Source of the DNA: Cryptomeria japonica | Lineage: Eukaryota > Streptophyta > Pinopsida > Cupressales > Cupressaceae | Length of the DNA stretch: 64,000 nt | Direction: 5' to 3' | Assembly: GCF_030272615.1 (NCBI RefSeq) | Contig: NC_081409.1 | Location: forward strand, 876,749,594-876,813,593 | Part shown: positions 1-10,020 of the stretch, in pieces | How positions within the stretch are numbered: the first letter of the stretch is position 1 | Layout of the letters: every line of letters starts with the position of its first letter | The notes under the pieces: model-generated | The model's database searches: none | What the model saw: only the letters and a program-made list of their open reading frames with translations | Told to the model about the DNA's origin: nothing | Translations under genes and position numbers: made by a program

Positions 1-830
1 GTTCGATTAAAGACTACCTTGTTAGAGGATTTTAGATTCACATGTGTGAACCACCTTGTTAGAGGATTTTACAGAGGCTTTGAGGCCTACTCGGTTAAGG
101 GCTACAGACTTGTCAAAGATATGAGTAATCAACAAGTGTTTGATCTATCTAATAGCACAAATTGCTTGGTTAGATCCAGTATTGCTCACAGCTAATGCAT
201 TCCAACATTACTTCAGTCTCCTCTATCTCTCTCAGTTACAACTCGATCTTCTCAGATAAGATCACTCTCAACTTCCACCTTAAACCCTAGCTCAACATTA
301 ACCCTTTTCGCAACTTCTTCAACAACTTAAAAATCCTAGACATGATGTCCTTTTAAAGGAATCTGATTTCATGTCGGTCCAATAGGATTACATTACAATT
401 TCCTAGGTTCAATGAATCTAGACACACTCAGTAATAGGACACAAGAATCACCGTCAATGTGTTGGCACCGTCAAACAATCGGTGGATTGGTAACTCATCA
501 CAAAATGCCGGTTGGTAACTCATCACAGAGTATTGCCGGTTCATACAAAATACCGGTTGCCGGTTTGACAAAAATGAAGACTGGTAAGAATGTGTTGTGC
601 TGCTTTGCTTCCTTGTACTGCTTGTGATCTGCGAACTGCTTGGGGTTGACATGCCGCTTCAGATCGGGAAACACATTCTGCAAAATCACCACTAGTCTAG
701 AGACTAGTATACAACATACCGGTTGGAACAAAATACTAGTTGAGCATAAGCTCATACATATAAAGGGGATCTTAATACAAGTGTGTGTCCATCAATGACA
801 ATCACAACATAAACCACAAAAATGCCAACA
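1..830 (-). repeat. 3' LTR of element 1 (truncated by window start)
   Basis: Bases 1-830 match 6600-7254 nearly base for base and end in ...CCAACA, which is TGTTGG on the element strand. This copy keeps a 170-bp segment (about 347-516) that the 5' LTR has lost. On the minus strand that segment contains a TATA-like TTTTAAAGGAC block just before the conserved CATCATGTCTAGG stretch. Confidence 0.9.
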
Positions 831-831
831 A

Positions 832-842
832 TCTCCCCCCTT
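832..842 (-). other. Polypurine tract of element 1
   Basis: Read on the minus strand this is AAGGGGGGAGA, directly before the TGTTGGC start of the 3' LTR. It is the expected primer site for plus-strand DNA synthesis. A second, similar purine tract (CAAAGGGGGAGAAG on the minus strand) lies near 1079-1092. Confidence 0.85.
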
Positions 843-1533
843 GGCATTGATGGCAACACTTAGGAAAATAAAATTTTGACATCTAAGTGTTTTACAACAG
901 AAAAACTTGCCATTAACAAAATTGCTCCCCCTAAGCATATACACTATCCCTTAATCAATAGAGTGTATAGAAATTTTTCTTTTAGAGCATATAGCATATA
1001 TCACAACATATATCAAAATTTCAAAACAGATACTTCTCCCTCTGATATATCAAAATTTCAAAAATTTAAAACCATATACTTCTCCCCCTTTGCCAACAAT
1101 GACAAAGTACCGCTGAAAAACCCATTTACATATATATATATAAAAGAGTTCATGACAATAATGAATAATACTTATCAAAAACCGCTTTATAGTCCTACAA
1201 AAATTGTTTCATGGAAAGAGACTAGGACTCAAGTAGGGAGGTCGCCACTTCCTTCTCTGTCTGCATTTGTGATACTTGTTCCTCCATGGCATCTATTGTA
1301 CTCAATTCTTGTGTGAGTGTCAGGGCATCTAGGTTCAGATAGCATTTCTAGAGAATTTGTAGTCATGGAAGTAATACCAGTTGAAGCTCCTGCAAATCCC
1401 TAGACCTTGTGCTGATCTCTTGCTCTATCTTGGCTGACTGGATCTAGAACCGGTGAACGGTTTGCCCATATGCTGCAAAGGAGTTGTAAGGAGTCTTGAA
1501 TGTGGTTAAGTAGGACTGTAAGTCCATTTGAAG

Positions 1534-4514
1534 CTATTGCTTCTTGGCTAGCATGTCATCACAGAACATATGAGGTTGAAAGATTTTGCTGAGTAGCAAG
1601 TTTCCCTCATCCAAGGCACTCCTTATGACCTTTTGATCCTTTAGCAGATCAGTCCTAAGCTCATTTAGTTTCTTCACTAGAGCAACATTAAGAGCCTTTT
1701 GGTGCTCTTTCTTTACATTGGCCTCTGCTGCCTCTTCTAGACTCTGCACCTAATCATCCAGTAAAGTACACAGAAGTTTAAGTTGTGCTAGTGATGAATC
1801 AGTGTCAGGAAGATTAGTACCAGGGATTAAACCGGTAAGAGTGTCTGCAGCTGCTTGAATGATGTCCTGTTCCTGTTTCCTATGAATGTTCTCAAGGAAC
1901 TCTTGAGAAACCTTGATGCTTTGCATAAGCTCCGACTCACTTGCAGATTGGAGATCAATAGGACTAGAGATATCAACCGATGAGGGTTGTCTTCCGGTTG
2001 CCTTCGGAGTCTCCACCTCAAAGCTTTTTGCCGCTTCTCGTTCCTTGGCTTCTTCAGCTTTCTTCTTTTCCGCTTCTCTTCTCTTCTCTTCTTCCTTGTC
2101 TTCCTCTACCTTTTTCTTCTCCTTTGCTCTCCTCTTTTTCTCTTCCTTTTCTTCTTCTTCCCTCTTCTTCTTCTCTTCCTCTTCCTTTTTCTTCTTTTCT
2201 TCCTCTTCCTTCTTCTTCTCCTCCTCTTCTTTCTTCTTCTTTTCTTCCTCTTCCTTCTTCCTCTTTTCTTCTTCTTCCTTCTTCTTCTTTTCTTCCTTGT
2301 CCTCTTCTTCTTTCTTCTTCTTGCTTCTTCTTCTCTTCATCTTTTCTTTTCTCCTCTTCCTATTTCTTTTTCTCTTCCTCCTTTTTCTGTTTCTCATCTT
2401 CCTCCTTCTTTTTCTCTTCCTGATCTTTTGCCGCTTGCTGTGTGCCTACAACTTGTTCACCACCCTGATCGGCCTGTTACCCCTGCTCAATTCCCTCAGA
2501 AGGTATGTCCTGAGTGACATCTCCTATATCTAGGGCATCGATATCTATGGTGTCGATTGGTTCCTCCACCAGGTTGCCTTCCTCATGAAAAACCTCATCT
2601 GGTTTGGAAATAACCGGTTCCTTTTCCGCTTGGAGGTTGGCCATTCGAGCTTTGTGAGAGCTGATAGCATGGGCCATGTGTTGATGTGTATCCTTTTCTA
2701 CATCATCAACTCTCCCCTCCAACAACCAGAGTCTTCTTCTCCTTGTGAAGAAGAGACCTTTATTTTGATCTAATACATCAAATAATTCTAAATTTGAGAG
2801 TTCGGGGAAGTACTGTTCAAAAACTTTCTCCCTAATCTCCTGTTCCTTTTCAATGGCAATGCGCCATTTGTTATCCAATGCTTTAAATAATGAATCTGGT
2901 GTCTGAGATTTAATCTCTGATGGTGACCGATCATTTTTACATAAATAAAGAATGATTTCCTGCAGTACTTCATCTTTTTCCTCACTATTGAGTTCATCAT
3001 AATAATCTATTAAATCATGAAGTATCTTTCTCCTAATATTCTTTACTATTCTTTGACAATGTGTCAAAGGTTTGTAAGAGGAGATATCTATATTTACCGG
3101 TTTGGATGCTTCTGGTTCATTCTTCTTCATCTTCTTGGTCTATCTAGCCTTCTTTGGCTGATCATTAGACTCGGTTTCTTCATAGTCCGGTTCATTTGCC
3201 TTAGTCTTCCTCTTTCTTTCGAAGACTTTTGCCGGTTTTACCTCCAGTTTCTTCTTTGCCAGTGACCACTTGATCACTCTTGGAGTCGCAGTGGTAGCCG
3301 GTGCCAATGCTGTAGGCACTGCCTTAGCTTTCTTAGCTGTCGGTTCTTTTCCCTTCTTCACCAATGGTTCTTCAACCGGTGTGATCCTCTCCAAGTAGGT
3401 TCCGGTTCTCTTAGCCTTTGGATCAAGAGGTGAGGCAATAAGGTTTGAAGCATACCCTTCCAGCATGTCAAACATGGCCTCATAGCCCATAGGCTCCACT
3501 TCCTCCATTCTAGGCTCAACAACCTCCATTAGACATTTGTCCACCTGAATAGTGAAACAGATGTCATCTTCGTATTTCTTCACTATGTCTCCTGAGATTC
3601 TTACCCTCTAACTCATCTTTCTTCTGAACTCATCAAAATATTTGTTCAGTACCTCAGGGTAGCCGGTTCCAATGGCTTGCATACTTTCCTTTATCTGCTT
3701 GGTTACTGGTTGGTCAGGGGACCACTGGACATATCCTACACCTGGAAAGTAGCCTTGGAAATAGAAAAACAACCCTACCAGTAGTTGTCCAAACTTAAAT
3801 TTCAGTGAATTGTCCTTTTTGATTGCCTCAAGGTTTGATAGGAGTTGCCTCTGCATGTCGATGCATAAGTCAAAAGATGCATCCTCCATTATCATTCGGT
3901 AAGTGGCATTTACCGCTGCAGCAGATACATAATTAATCTTGTTGGTTGAGAATGTTCTGTAGCCTATCACCATGCAGGAGTATTTCACCAGTTCATCCTT
4001 GATAAAATTAACTGTCATACCTCGTGAATCACTTTGTCGAATTGCTGAGCTTGGTCATTTCCATTTTGCTTATTGTTCTTAGGGCTGGCACTTCCCTTGT
4101 GTTGCAGAAATCGGTGACTGCATGAATTGCCTCAGGCATGATATCATGCGTTCTCTCCAGGTACATCTTGTCACCATGGACTTTGCTCAAGATGATCCTG
4201 ATGTGATCCTCTGTAAAGTCTTCAAGGCAATATACAGCGTTGTGGAATTTATTCTTCTCTATGACACTAAATTCCGGTTTGATCCTTTTATCCTTTCCAC
4301 AAAATATACCTAATTGAGTATGAATGGCTAAAGACCCTAGGTCTTCTATTTTGCAATCAATATAATCTGAAATTCCTTCTTCGACTATGACTCCAGCTGG
4401 AACTTGTGACAAAGCATTATATTTGGCCTTCCTCTGAATAAAACTTTCTGACTCAATGGATGTGCTTGAACTGGTATGAGATGTGGAAGCCATTGTAGAG
4501 TATTTCAAGAACAC
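1534..4514 (-). pseudogene. Decayed second gene of element 1, function unknown, with Lys/Glu-rich tail
   Basis: Reading right to left there are open pieces at 4514-4029, 4018-3608, 3583-3140, 3130-2477, 2397-1750 and 1749-1534. The first and second pieces differ by one frameshift. The next joins are single in-frame stops (TAG at 3608, TAG near 3140, TAA at 2477). A frameshift falls in the Lys/Glu tract near 2330, and another TAG lies at 1750. Recognisable coding sense continues to about 1200. The N-terminal half looks globular (residues from MASTSHTS at 4493 onward, with aromatic-rich stretches in 4018-3608); the middle is a highly charged Lys/Glu repeat and the end is helical. I do not recognise the family. 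It sits where pol would be, and a TATA-like box precedes it, so it may be a captured host gene. The stops fit decay by C-to-T change. Alternative: an element-specific accessory ORF with distant homologues in other copies. Confidence 0.6.
2080..2420 (-). repeat. Lys/Glu-coding purine-rich low-complexity tract
   Basis: The plus strand is an almost pure C/T tract of CTTCTT and CTCTTCC words; the minus strand encodes alternating KKK and EEE blocks inside the decayed second gene. The antisense Ser/Phe-rich readings here are artefacts of this tract. Confidence 0.85.
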
Positions 4515-4750
4515 GAAAAATACCTTTCAAATGCGAAATTAGGGCTTCCTGATTCTGCTTTACTTCGCTCTCCGTCGGATGCCAAATCACTGCTTTGAGT
4601 TCTCCACTATCACTTGCAAACTAGATTTGAATCTCTTTCAAGGTTATCCAATTTCTTGAAATCTAAGCTCAAATTGCCTTTTCTTCGCTTTGCACTTGAA
4701 AACTTTTCTTCGCTTGAAAACAGATAGTGAGAAATGATTTGAAAATTGCA

Positions 4751-4756
4751 TTTATA
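4751..4756 (-). promoter_or_regulatory. Candidate internal TATA box before the second gene of element 1
   Basis: The minus strand reads ATGTATAAATGC, a good plant TATA context, about 240 bp before the first ATG of the second ORF (4514), with a pyrimidine- and A-rich leader between. The site is well inside the element, far from the LTR promoter. It is inferred from sequence only. Confidence 0.45.
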
Positions 4757-4936
4757 CATGTCTCTCACCTACCATCATTAATGCTCCTCTATTAGGGCAT
4801 AAAACCTAATTTGCCTTTTTACCATTTCCGGTCTTCTGCCAAGAGACAGGTGTAACATACCGGTTAAGGTCTTTTACCGGTGTCAACCGGGGGTTAGAAA
4901 GCATTTCGCCGTTTGCTCCCCCTAAGACTTTGAGGC

Positions 4937-6226
4937 TTAGTTTGCCGGTTCCGATATTTCCACACTAGGTGCAGAAACCGGTTCCTCCTCCAACAATATT
5001 GGTTTCTTATTCCATGTTTTCTTCATGTCTCCTTGAACTTTTTCAACATCTATTTCTCCTTTTTGAGTGACCGGTATATCATCAGATATACTTTTTCTGC
5101 TTCTGCAGAATCTTGCAATGTGACCCGGTTTGCTGCAATGATAGCAAACAAGTCCAGGTTCTCTCCAAGTTCCATTGTACATGTTTCCATTCTTCCTTCT
5201 ACATGTTGCAGCAGTGTGACCATGACCATGACAGATCATACAACTTTCTCTCCATCTGGTTGCCGCTTGATGACCACCGCTTCTTGACTGATGATTGAAG
5301 ACATTAAATTGGTTGTGGTTCCGGTTCATAAAAGATTCAGGACCAGTTCCTTGGGTCCTCTGAGGATATCTTCCAATGTTATCCATTACAGACTTGCATT
5401 CAAATGCTCTATGCCCAGACTTGTTGCATGCATAACAATGACCATTGAACTTATTGGATCTAGGTACATTGTTGATAAAATAAGGAAAATTATTGTAGGC
5501 TTTGCTCCTACATACATTGGTAGTGTGTCCTTCTTTAAGACAGTTAAAGCAAACAGGTTTGAATTTTTGCTTACCTTTTCCTTTGAGTGTCGGTTGCTTC
5601 TTTGATGCTTCAGCATTTGTTCCTGAGGATTCTCCTTCCTCATGTCTAGAAAAACCAAGACCATTGGTATTCTTTGCCGGTCTAGATGACTCAAGCTTTT
5701 GTTCTAGCCTAACTATACTTTTGCCAAACTTAGCAAGTATTTCCTTTGACTCAAAGAGTTCTTTGGAAATAGCAGTGTTTGTCTCCATAAGACTTGCATT
5801 TTCAGAGATGGCAATGTTTAGTTCTCCTTGCATGTCTTCTTTTTCCATTCTACTCTCATGAAGGTGAGAAGTTAGTGCACTAATCTCATGTTTCAACTTG
5901 GAGATCTCATGATATCTATCTTTTACCAGATCTTCAGCTTTTCTCCGATTCTCAAGCTCTTGACTAAACCGAATAGTCAGTCCTTCCAACTCCTTTCTCA
6001 AATTGGAGTTTGAATCATTTAGCTTATTCACTTCAGTAATCATAGCTTCCATGTTAGCTTCATCTTCAGAACTACTTTCAGATAGTTCCATCAGCCTCTC
6101 TGCATGTTCTCTTCTTTTTGTTTGAGGTGCCTTGTATTTGACCATAAGATCATCATAGGCTTGCTCAGACTTAGTGAGCCGTTGAGTAAATTCCCTCAAG
6201 GTGTATTCCCCCATATCTCTTTCCAA
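4937..6226 (-). CDS. Gag-like protein with coiled coil and four CCHC zinc knuckles
   Basis: This is an open frame of 429 codons. Residues about 1-190 are rich in Glu, Lys and Leu with heptad-like spacing (long coiled coil). After a short basic linker there are four CX2CX4HX4C knuckles: CFNCLKEGHTTNVC, CYACNKSGHRAFEC, CMICHGHGHTAATC and CYHCSKPGHIARFC. Such knuckles bind RNA in the nucleocapsid part of Gag. No UBN2-type capsid domain is obvious and no protease follows. It is the first ORF after the PBS and ends just before a TTAGGGGGAGC purine tract. Four knuckles is more than the one or two usual in copia Gag. The intact frame contrasts with the broken gene downstream. It could instead be a coiled-coil nucleic-acid-binding accessory protein. 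Confidence 0.75.
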   Translation of the reverse strand: MERDMGEYTLREFTQRLTKSEQAYDDLMVKYKAPQTKRREHAERLMELSESSSEDEANMEAMITEVNKLNDSNSNLRKELEGLTIRFSQELENRRKAEDLVKDRYHEISKLKHEISALTSHLHESRMEKEDMQGELNIAISENASLMETNTAISKELFESKEILAKFGKSIVRLEQKLESSRPAKNTNGLGFSRHEEGESSGTNAEASKKQPTLKGKGKQKFKPVCFNCLKEGHTTNVCRSKAYNNFPYFINNVPRSNKFNGHCYACNKSGHRAFECKSVMDNIGRYPQRTQGTGPESFMNRNHNQFNVFNHQSRSGGHQAATRWRESCMICHGHGHTAATCRRKNGNMYNGTWREPGLVCYHCSKPGHIARFCRSRKSISDDIPVTQKGEIDVEKVQGDMKKTWNKKPILLEEEPVSAPSVEISEPAN

Positions 6227-6249
6227 GTGGTTAAACTTATAGAAAGGTT

Positions 6250-6263
6250 GGCTCTGATACCAA
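6250..6263 (-). other. Primer-binding site of element 1 (initiator tRNA-Met)
   Basis: The minus strand reads TTGGTATCAGAGCC one base after the LTR end, the classic PBS of plant copia elements. Confidence 0.93.
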
Positions 6264-6264
6264 T

Positions 6265-7254
6265 TGATGAATACTCAGAGGGGGGGGTGAATTAGTATGC
6301 CAAAAAGCTTTGCACTAAAACATTTACACAGTCTAAAGATAAACTGGTAAAGCAGTCTAATAGTCAAACCGGTTACCACATATGCAAACCAAAATGTGAA
6401 TAAAGCATTCACCCACAAAAGCAATACAACCATAACACAAGATATTTGACATGGAAACCCAACTAGGAAAAACCACGATGAGATGGAACTCACAAGTCAC
6501 TATTTGCAGAATAGAAACCAGACCGGTTAAGGTCTTACAATGTTCTTCACCAGAACAGATCCTGTTAGGAATCTCAATCTCTGTTAGGAGATAAGTCCGA
6601 TTAAAGACTACCTTGTTAGAGGATTTTAGATTCACATGTGTGAACCACCTTGTTAGAGGATTTTACAAAGGCTTTGAGGCCTACCCGGTTAAGGGCTACA
6701 GACTTGTCAAAGATGTGAGTAATCAACAAGTGTTTGATCTATCTAATAGCACAAACTGCTTGGTTAGATCCAGTATTGCTCACAGCTAATGCATTCCAGC
6801 ATTACTTTAGTCTCCTCTATCTCTCTCAGTTACAACTTGATCTTCTCAAATAAGATCACTCTCAACTTCCACCTTAAACCCTAGCTCAGCATTAACCCTT
6901 TTCGCAACTTCTTCAACAACTTAAAAACCCTAGACATGATAACTCATCACAGAGTATTGCCGGTTCATACAAAATATCGGTTGCCGGTTTGACAAAAATG
7001 AAGACTGGTAAGAATGTGGTGTGTCGCTTTGCTTCCTCGTACTGCTTGTGATCCGCGAACCGCTTGGTGTTGACATGCCGCTTCAGACTGGGAAACACAT
7101 TCTGCAAAATCACCACTAGTCTAGAGACTAGTATACAACATACCGGTTGGAACAAAATACCGATTGAGCATAAGCTCATACATATAAAGGGGATCTTAAT
7201 ACAAGTGTGTGTCCATCAATGACAATCACAACATAAACCATAAAAATGTCAACA
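6265..7254 (-). repeat. 5' LTR of element 1, promoter segment deleted
   Basis: The LTR runs TGTTGACATT...ATTCATCA on the element strand. Compared with the 3' LTR (1-830) and the related solo LTR (18818-19908) it lacks 170 bp at the junction near 6940, where a CATGAT block is followed directly by AACTCATCACAG. The lost part contains the TATA-like region. Confidence 0.9.
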
Positions 7255-7542
7255 AAAATATTTATTTAATTGCTCATAGCCAATTTTTATGTGTATACAT
7301 ATACATACATGTGTGTATATATATACACACATGTATATATACATGTGTGTATATATACATGTGCATATATATACACACATGTATATATATATATATACAT
7401 GTGTATGCATATATACGTACATGTATATATATGTATGTATGTATACATAAAAATCTTGTTGTTCTTGTGAGAGTGTTTTGATGATTGAGCTGTTTACTTT
7501 CATGCACATGTATTGGGTTGGGATAATTGCTATTGTTCAAAT
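7255..7542. repeat. Left part of an older disrupted LTR, including a microsatellite
   Basis: This strip between element 1 and the plus-strand copia element continues at 31761-31830 once that element and one TSD copy are removed. The far part ends in a copia-like LTR tail (GATTCACCTTCGCCTC...TTCAACA). No coding sense was seen. Confidence 0.5.
7290..7447. repeat. Alternating purine-pyrimidine microsatellite (TATATACATGTG type)
   Basis: About 160 bp of TA, CA/TG and CATG steps with repeated TGTATATATACA and ACATGTGT palindromes. ORFs that appear here on both strands are by-products of the repeat. Confidence 0.9.
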
Positions 7543-7714
7543 TGTTGGACATTGCTGCTGCTAAGGATGTGTTGTTGTCATTAATGTCAACATATTCTTG
7601 CTCTGGTATTTGCAGATTGGTGTATTGGGATTATGGTTTGGTGTATGGACTATTTCCAGTATCACTATATTCTTTTGTATTGATTTTGGTGATCTGGGAT
7701 GCTTGATTGATCAT

Positions 7715-8208
7715 TTTGAGATTTTGCCAAGATCTAGAGGCAATGGAAAGCATAAATAAGAGAGAACAAAATAGATGATAGGAATAAACTATATTCTATC
7801 AAGATGCAAAATGTGATCAACTGGATCATCAATCATTACATACAATGAATATGAGCCTACATATATAGACAAGTCAATATGGATATGTGAGCACACAAAC
7901 ATGACATGTGGCTCAATAAGAAACAAGGGTAGGTAGAAAATAGGTGCTGTAGGTAGGAAAAACAATAAAATATTTTACATGAGGTGGATCACCCACCGAA
8001 GGTGGAATTATCACTCCACAATAAGTGGATATGATAAAGTAGTAACAAGATCAACACCATAAAAGGTGGAAATTCTCCTACACAGACTATCCCAATGTGG
8101 CACAAACACCCAAGTGTCTCATACCCAAACTACTATGAAATGCATTATCCTAAGTAAACTTGAGTAACATGTAATAATATCCAAGATGAATAATTATTTA
8201 CACCAACA
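7715..8208 (-). repeat. 3' LTR of the 4-kb non-autonomous element
   Basis: It matches 11205-11695 and 21031-21475 closely. The outer terminus reads TTTGAGATTTTG where the other two read TGTGAGATTTTG, so the canonical TG has mutated. Confidence 0.88.
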
Positions 8209-8220
8209 CCCCCCCTTAAG
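8209..8220 (-). other. Polypurine tract of the 4-kb non-autonomous element
   Basis: CTTAAGGGGGGG on the minus strand, directly before the TGTTGGTG LTR start. Confidence 0.8.
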
Positions 8221-9394
8221 TGCAACTTAGGGGAATGCACTTAAGTCTACAATGCAACTAAGCAATGCAAGATGGGTCTTAGCTATGAGGCCATGTTAGG
8301 TACCCATGTACAAATGCAAATGCAATCTCCCATAAAGAGGAGAAAGAGCAAAAAACCCAATGGGAAAAAAGCCTCCCCCAAAAGAGAGATGATGAAAGCA
8401 CACAATGCTCTCAATGATGAATGAGAAGAACAAAACCTCATGTGAGGAAAAATTCCCCCCCATAAGAGAGAAGAGAGACCATGAAGCCCCTCCTCAATTT
8501 CGAATCTCTTGCAAGGATGGTCCAAGATGTTGACCAAAAATACCTCCCCATAAGGAAGAAAGAGAGCGAATGCTGCACCAATAATGTCAAAGTGTGACAA
8601 AACTAGGTACCAAGTCGATGACGATGAATCAATCGTTGCAACATGATAAAGATCAGAAATGGAGACAACCTGCTTTGAGCATCATCTAGATACTCGTAAA
8701 TGACATAAATACCGATACAATCAAAGTCTCACGGGAGCCATGTACAAATGTGTACAATCTAAGTCTCAACTGGAGCCATGCACCAAGTCTCACAAGGATA
8801 TTCCTAATCTACGTGTAGAAGAGGATTACATCAAATAGTCAACAATGACAAGATACAAAAACGTGTGACACTTTATGCTGGTGCGAATACAACATTTCTC
8901 ATGCAAGAGCATAGAAACATGATAGTGCAAATCTGGAAACATGAAAATGATGCCACCAAGAAGCCCTGTAGAATACTACAGAAAAACATGCCTCCAATTG
9001 GGATGTGGCCAAGAGATATAAAGGAGCAAATCAACCCCCCCCCCCCCTTGACTGTTGGTTGGAAGCACTGCAAGACAGGTATGATGTGACAAGAAAAAAA
9101 TGTGTTCCCAATTTGACTTATTCCATGTTTTTTTTGTTTTTAAAAGACTTTTAAAATCTAAATAAAAACAATTATTAAAGCCCATAAAAAAAATTTATTA
9201 TAAAAATAAAGAAAAAAATAAAAAAGGCAATCATTTTTTTGAAATGAAAAAAAAAACTTTAATAAAAAATTATTAAAGATAAAAAAACTTTAAAACTTTA
9301 CTTTTTTTATTATTAAAAAAACTTATTAAAAAAAAGAATTTTTTTTTTTTTGAAAAAACTATTAAAAAAAACAAAAAATTTAACCCCCCCCACG
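8221..9394. other. Non-coding interior with purine-rich imperfect repeats
   Basis: Imperfect repeats of AAGAGAGA and CCCCCATAAGAG words at about 8330-8580, a run of 13 C near 9035, then A/T homopolymers from 9120. No credible gene. Confidence 0.6.
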
Positions 9395-9615
9395 GGGAGG
9401 GGCCTGCAGAGTACTGCGGTTACCCATAGGTACACTATGGGGCTGCAGTGCCTGCGGACACCTGCAGGTACACTGCGGGGCCGCAGTGCCAGCGGTTACC
9501 CGCATGTACACTACGAGGCCACAAGTACACTGCGGTTGCCCGCAGTGCCTACGGGACCGCAGGTACACTGCGAGATTGTAGGTACACTATGGTGTACCCG
9601 CAGTACTTGCGGGTT
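9395..9615. repeat. GC-rich degenerate tandem repeat (GGTACACTGCGG units)
   Basis: Six copies of a GTACACT core spaced about 20-38 bp apart, each next to GC-rich arms such as ACTGCGG and CCGCAGT that can pair. The island is sharply bounded on both sides by poly-A/T and poly-C/T stretches. Confidence 0.75.
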
Positions 9616-10020
9616 ACCCCAAAATATTTTTTTTTTCCGCCTTTTTTAAAAAACGAAACACAAAAAAAATTCACCCCCCTTTTTAATATGAAATTTTTTG
9701 ATTTTTAATTAATTTTTTAAAAAAAAATTTCCGAAAAAAAAAACCAGAAAATAAATAAAAAATTCAGACCTATACCTGCAAGTCTGTACAACGGGCCAGG
9801 AGGGGAAATTTTTTCAACTCGAAGGGACGTAAGCCGATTTCAACGAATTGACAGTCGATCTTGTGGTTTTTGGACCTTCTGAACGCAATGGCGATGACAG
9901 ATTTGGCCAAAAATGCTCCAAAATTGTAGATCACTATGGGACAAGTCACCACCCTCCACCTACAAACGGCTCTAGATTTGGCCTCGGATGTCGGATTTGG
10001 ATGAAACAAAAGGCAATTCT
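9616..10020. other. Non-coding interior: homopolymer-rich, then unique sequence near the PBS side
   Basis: A/T homopolymers to about 9760, then unique sequence. A stretch near 9876-9930 (ACCTTCTGAACGCAATGGCG and following) is repeated in diverged form near 11090-11140. No gene seen. Confidence 0.55.

Larger units (their letters stand above)
1..7254 (-). mobile_element. Copia-like non-autonomous LTR retrotransposon (element 1), left end outside window
   Basis: Two copies of one LTR in the same orientation flank an internal region that reads on the minus strand. In element order the parts are 5' LTR (7254 down to 6265), a PBS matching initiator tRNA-Met, a gag-like ORF with four zinc knuckles, a second decayed ORF, a polypurine tract and the 3' LTR (830 down to beyond base 1). 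No protease, integrase, reverse transcriptase or RNase H is visible, so the element must have relied on enzymes supplied in trans. The PBS points to the copia side. A solo LTR of the same family lies at 18818-19908. The left TSD cannot be checked because the window opens inside the LTR. Confidence 0.88.

Noticed and set aside
1913-2533. Open frames on the plus strand made of Ser, Phe and Leu
   Set aside because: They are antisense to the Lys/Glu-coding purine tract of the element 1 second gene and exist only because of its low complexity.
7209-7552. Several ORFs on both strands rich in Tyr, Ile, Cys and His
   Set aside because: They arise from the TATATACATGTG microsatellite, which is open in many frames.
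8283-8600. 105-codon minus-strand ORF with hydrophobic stretches
   Set aside because: It lies in purine-rich imperfect repeats in the interior of a non-coding element and shows no recognisable domain.
9350-9708. ORFs of 60-99 codons over the GC-rich island
   Set aside because: The tandem repeat keeps several frames open on both strands; codon content is repeat-driven.
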